From contig JBCCIH010000115.1 in the NCBI GenBank assembly GCA_039028315.1, positions 1 to 7,741 of the forward strand: a stretch of 7,741 bases of DNA, written 5' to 3'. This document shows positions 5,706 through 7,741 of the stretch, one piece after another (within the stretch, counting starts at the first letter, position 1; each line of letters opens with the position of its first letter). Origin of the DNA: Thermodesulfobacteriota bacterium (GTDB lineage: Bacteria; Desulfobacterota_D; UBA1144; Nemesobacterales; UBA2774). The translations under genes were made by a program, and so were the position numbers. The notes beneath the pieces are model-generated. The model ran no database searches and was not told the DNA's origin. It was given only the letters and a program-made list of their open reading frames with translations.

Positions 5706-7571
5706 TTAATCTCTAATGCCTAAAAGTTTCTGATATTTTGAAAGCGTTTCCAAAGCGTTTGACCTAACATGAATAAAATCTTGAACACCTACTTCTTTGA
5801 GTTGATCTATATGCTCTTTGGGGTTTCCTGCAACTATCACTATCATTTCCGGCTTTCTATCTTTAATCTGCTGGCAAATTTGAGGTGCAAATTCAGGATA
5901 CTCTTTGTCGGAGCTGCATATCACGACAAGATCAGAGTCGTTCTCTATTGCCGCATCTACTCCGTTTTCAGCTGATTCAAAACCGATATTGTTTATAATT
6001 TCAAACCCTGCGCAGCCAAAGAAATTAGCACTAAATGAAGCTCTGGCAGTTCTCATTGAAGGGTTTCCAATTGTAAGCAGAAAAACCTTTGGTTTTTTAG
6101 CAGTACTCTCAAAGTGTCTTTCAGTCAAAATACGCATTTCCTCAAAAGCCTGAGCTCCTCTGTAGGGAGTTAGAGTTTTAATATCACCCGAAGCTGCTAG
6201 TGTATCTGAACTACTAGAATCAAGTTTGATCTTATCTAAAATGGTCTCTTGTAGGTTAGGATATTGATTTACACCCAAAATAGTATCTTTCCTAAGAGCT
6301 ATATTCATATCTTTTTGCTTTTTAGTTTCTTCAATAGCATCTTGAATTGCGCCGGACTTAATTGATTCCAAAAATCCGCCCGTAGATTCTATCTCTTTAA
6401 ATAGCCTCAAGGACTCTTTAGCTATTGAGTCGGTTAGTTTTTCTATATAGTAAGAACCGGCTGATGGGTCTGAAACTCTTTCTAAGTATGATTCGTTTTT
6501 CAAGATGAGCTGCGTATTTCTCGCCATTCTAAGTGAAAAGTCATCAGCTTGGTCTAGTTCGGAATCAAATGGTTTTATGGTTATAGAATGAGCTCCGCCC
6601 AAAGATGCGGCCATAGCTTCAACGGTTCCCCGCAGAAGATTTACGTAGGGGTCATACATAGTTTTATTCCAAGAGGAATTTGAAACTTCTATATGCATAA
6701 GTTTTGAGAGTTCATTTTTAACAGGATATTGTTCTATTATCTGAGCCCATAGGAGTCTTGCCGCCCTTAGTTTAGCTATTTCCATAAAATAATTTGAACC
6801 CACAGAGAACGAAAATGTGCTGAGCTCACATATTCTATCAATATCCATGCCCAATTCTGATAGCTGGTCTATATATTCAACTGCGGCACAAAGAGTAAAT
6901 GCTAGCTCCTGAGTTATAGATGCCCCTGAGTTTTGAAAGTGTGAGCTGTGTATTTTTAGAGCTTTAAATTTTGGCAGATGATCAGCTAAGTTCGGAGCAG
7001 TTTTAGATAGTTCGCTTAGAATATCTGTTTGCTGTTTCAGAGATTTTCCTTGCAGCAGTAAATCTCCTAGCGGATCAAAGTCAATAGACCCTTGTATTTT
7101 GTTGAGATCGAAATCTCTATTTTTTGCTTCATCAATAAGAGTTGTTATGGCTTTTAGTGAATCCCCGCCAGATTGAAAGTGAATGTGGACACTTTCAAGG
7201 TCAATACCATTTAACAAAGTAGAAATGTTTTGGGCACTTTCATCTTCTCTTATTACAAATGTTATTCCATTTGCTCCGCCTAAAACAGCATTTTGGGCAA
7301 GCGCATTTGCGTTTGTAACTTCACCTGCGCTAATTTCTTGATTAATAGTCCAATCGTTTGATCTGAGATCAGAGTTTAGTAGATAATTAATGCTCTCTAA
7401 ATCTTCTTTGGCATAAAAAGGATCAATGCTTAGATTCTCATAGCCTTTCCATATGAGTTTTTCAAACTCTTTTCCCTTTAAGTCTTTTACGACCTGATCC
7501 TTCCACTCGTTCTTGGATACGGAAGGGAAGCCTTTGAACAATTTTTCTTCTCTACCCAGCTCTTTACTCAT
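5706..7571 (-). CDS. mutA: Methylmalonyl-CoA mutase small (non-catalytic) subunit
   Basis: This is the partner subunit of heterodimeric methylmalonyl-CoA mutase, 621 residues compared with about 640 in the Propionibacterium small chain. It is a diverged paralogue of MutB. The opening LFKGFPSVSKNEWKDQVVKDLKG (11-33) is typical of small subunits. The stretch NYFMEIAKLRAARLLWAQI (260-278) and SDPSAGSYYIEKLT (367-380) match MutB nearly residue for residue. The active site has decayed: aligned to MutB, Tyr77 becomes Glu79, Gln185 becomes Asp164 and Arg195 becomes Gln174. In the C-terminal domain (about 493-621) the DxHxxG cobalamin motif is replaced by PSMRTA (504-509), so the cobalt ligand His is Met506. 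It should therefore be structural and not bind cofactor. The ATG at 7571 is preceded by AGGA at a 9-base spacing. It is the first gene of the mutA-mutB-meaB operon and ends 14 bases before mutB. Confidence 0.95.
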   Translation of the reverse strand: MSKELGREEKLFKGFPSVSKNEWKDQVVKDLKGKEFEKLIWKGYENLSIDPFYAKEDLESINYLLNSDLRSNDWTINQEISAGEVTNANALAQNAVLGGANGITFVIREDESAQNISTLLNGIDLESVHIHFQSGGDSLKAITTLIDEAKNRDFDLNKIQGSIDFDPLGDLLLQGKSLKQQTDILSELSKTAPNLADHLPKFKALKIHSSHFQNSGASITQELAFTLCAAVEYIDQLSELGMDIDRICELSTFSFSVGSNYFMEIAKLRAARLLWAQIIEQYPVKNELSKLMHIEVSNSSWNKTMYDPYVNLLRGTVEAMAASLGGAHSITIKPFDSELDQADDFSLRMARNTQLILKNESYLERVSDPSAGSYYIEKLTDSIAKESLRLFKEIESTGGFLESIKSGAIQDAIEETKKQKDMNIALRKDTILGVNQYPNLQETILDKIKLDSSSSDTLAASGDIKTLTPYRGAQAFEEMRILTERHFESTAKKPKVFLLTIGNPSMRTARASFSANFFGCAGFEIINNIGFESAENGVDAAIENDSDLVVICSSDKEYPEFAPQICQQIKDRKPEMIVIVAGNPKEHIDQLKEVGVQDFIHVRSNALETLSKYQKLLGIRD

Positions 7572-7580
7572 CTCATTATT

Positions 7581-7584
7581 TCCT
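7581..7584 (-). promoter_or_regulatory. Shine-Dalgarno of mutA
   Basis: AGGA on the - strand, nine bases before the ATG at 7571, inside a run of A and T. It is moderately strong and agrees with the start that gives the family N-terminus. Confidence 0.5.
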
Positions 7585-7614
7585 AATCTATTTGATAGAC
7601 TAAATGGCCCAATA

Positions 7615-7642
7615 ATAATAATTTAAATCGCTGTTAATGCAA
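7615..7642 (-). promoter_or_regulatory. Candidate promoter of the mutA-mutB-meaB operon
   Basis: On the - strand, TTGCAT (7642-7637) and TATTAT (7620-7615) are separated by 16 bases. The -10 matches five of six positions, the -35 only three. Transcription would start near 7608, giving a leader of about 37 bases before the mutA ATG. The -10 lies in an A+T-only stretch with a TTA/TAA repeat, so other registers are possible. No cobalamin riboswitch is visible in the bases available upstream. Confidence 0.3.
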
Positions 7643-7715
7643 CATTTATGCTTGAGGCTAAAGGCTTTTCAAATAAACACAATACAGCCTCTCTTGTCCA
7701 TAGTTTGTTGACCAT
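7623..7715 (-). CDS. Possible 30-residue reading frame or gene remnant upstream of mutA
   Basis: On the - strand an ATG at 7715 opens a frame ending with TAA at 7625-7623. It would encode a 30-residue peptide starting MVNKLWTREAVLCLFEKPLA. I do not recognise it as a known gene. The start, with Trp-Thr-Arg-Glu near the N-terminus, faintly recalls proteins of HNH-endonuclease type that open with WTRE, but the frame stops long before any domain. It could be a truncated remnant, a leader peptide of the mut operon (52 bases separate it from the mutA start) or chance. No clear Shine-Dalgarno is seen before the ATG. This is weak evidence. Confidence 0.15.
   Translation of the reverse strand: MVNKLWTREAVLCLFEKPLASSINVALTAI
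7654..7691 (-). repeat. Inverted repeat with a competing second arm upstream of mutA
   Basis: On the - strand, GAGGCT (7691-7686) can pair with AGCCTC (7659-7654) across a 26-base loop. The same AGGCT can instead pair with AGCCT at 7666-7662, so two alternative hairpins share one arm. It lies upstream of the candidate mutA promoter, inside the 30-residue frame. It would matter as RNA only if transcription starts further upstream. Short arms make chance likely. Confidence 0.2.
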
Positions 7716-7741
7716 ATAATATTAAGATGATGAATACCAAG

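Noticed and set aside
7610..7623. AAT/TTA trinucleotide repeat before mutA
   Set aside because: Only about four units in an A+T-rich stretch, better explained as part of the promoter region than as a functional repeat.
7572..7741. A cobalamin riboswitch in front of the B12-dependent mutase operon
   Set aside because: The 170 bases available are A+T-rich and show no B12-box-like conserved core or extended pairing; a more distant element beyond the window cannot be excluded.

Overview
The window reads as an ordinary chromosomal stretch of an A+T-rich bacterium, probably Gram-negative. It carries a propionate/methylmalonyl-CoA module next to two housekeeping-type genes. The two-gene (large plus small subunit) methylmalonyl-CoA mutase, the long-chain prenyl diphosphate synthase and the RimI-type acetyltransferase would fit a deltaproteobacterial or Dadabacteria-like lineage. 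That placement is an impression from protein style, not a tested assignment. No mobile elements, CRISPR arrays, tRNAs or rRNAs are visible.

Layout. On the + strand, bases 2-952 hold the 3' part of a gene for a DUF2130 (COG4487-type) coiled-coil protein whose start lies outside the window. An 88-base gap with promoter-like boxes follows, then a trans-polyprenyl diphosphate synthase (ispB type, 1041-2024). All later genes lie on the - strand and are transcribed toward that gene. In transcription order they are mutA (small subunit, 7571-5706), mutB (large catalytic subunit, 5691-3550), meaB (GTPase chaperone, 3542-2529) and a rimI-type N-acetyltransferase (2482-2021). Gaps within mutA-mutB-meaB are 14 and 7 bases, so these three form a tight operon; rimI follows after 46 bases. 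The stop codons of rimI and ispB overlap tail to tail.

How the genes work together. MutB carries the full active site and the cobalamin-binding DxHxxG motif. MutA is its degenerate partner and has lost the cobalamin ligand and catalytic residues. Together they should interconvert (R)-methylmalonyl-CoA and succinyl-CoA, and MeaB should load and protect the adenosylcobalamin cofactor. The epimerase and propionyl-CoA carboxylase of the pathway are not in the window. The polyprenyl synthase would make the isoprenoid tail of a respiratory quinone. DUF2130 has no established function, though its conserved core shows a nuclease-like pattern.

The most useful points for a second look are the TKAD (not NKAD) guanine-specificity motif in MeaB, the D...ExK pattern in the DUF2130 protein, the TTG start of mutB, the poorly defined start signals of ispB, and a 30-residue reading frame upstream of mutA. 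I found no convincing novel system here.
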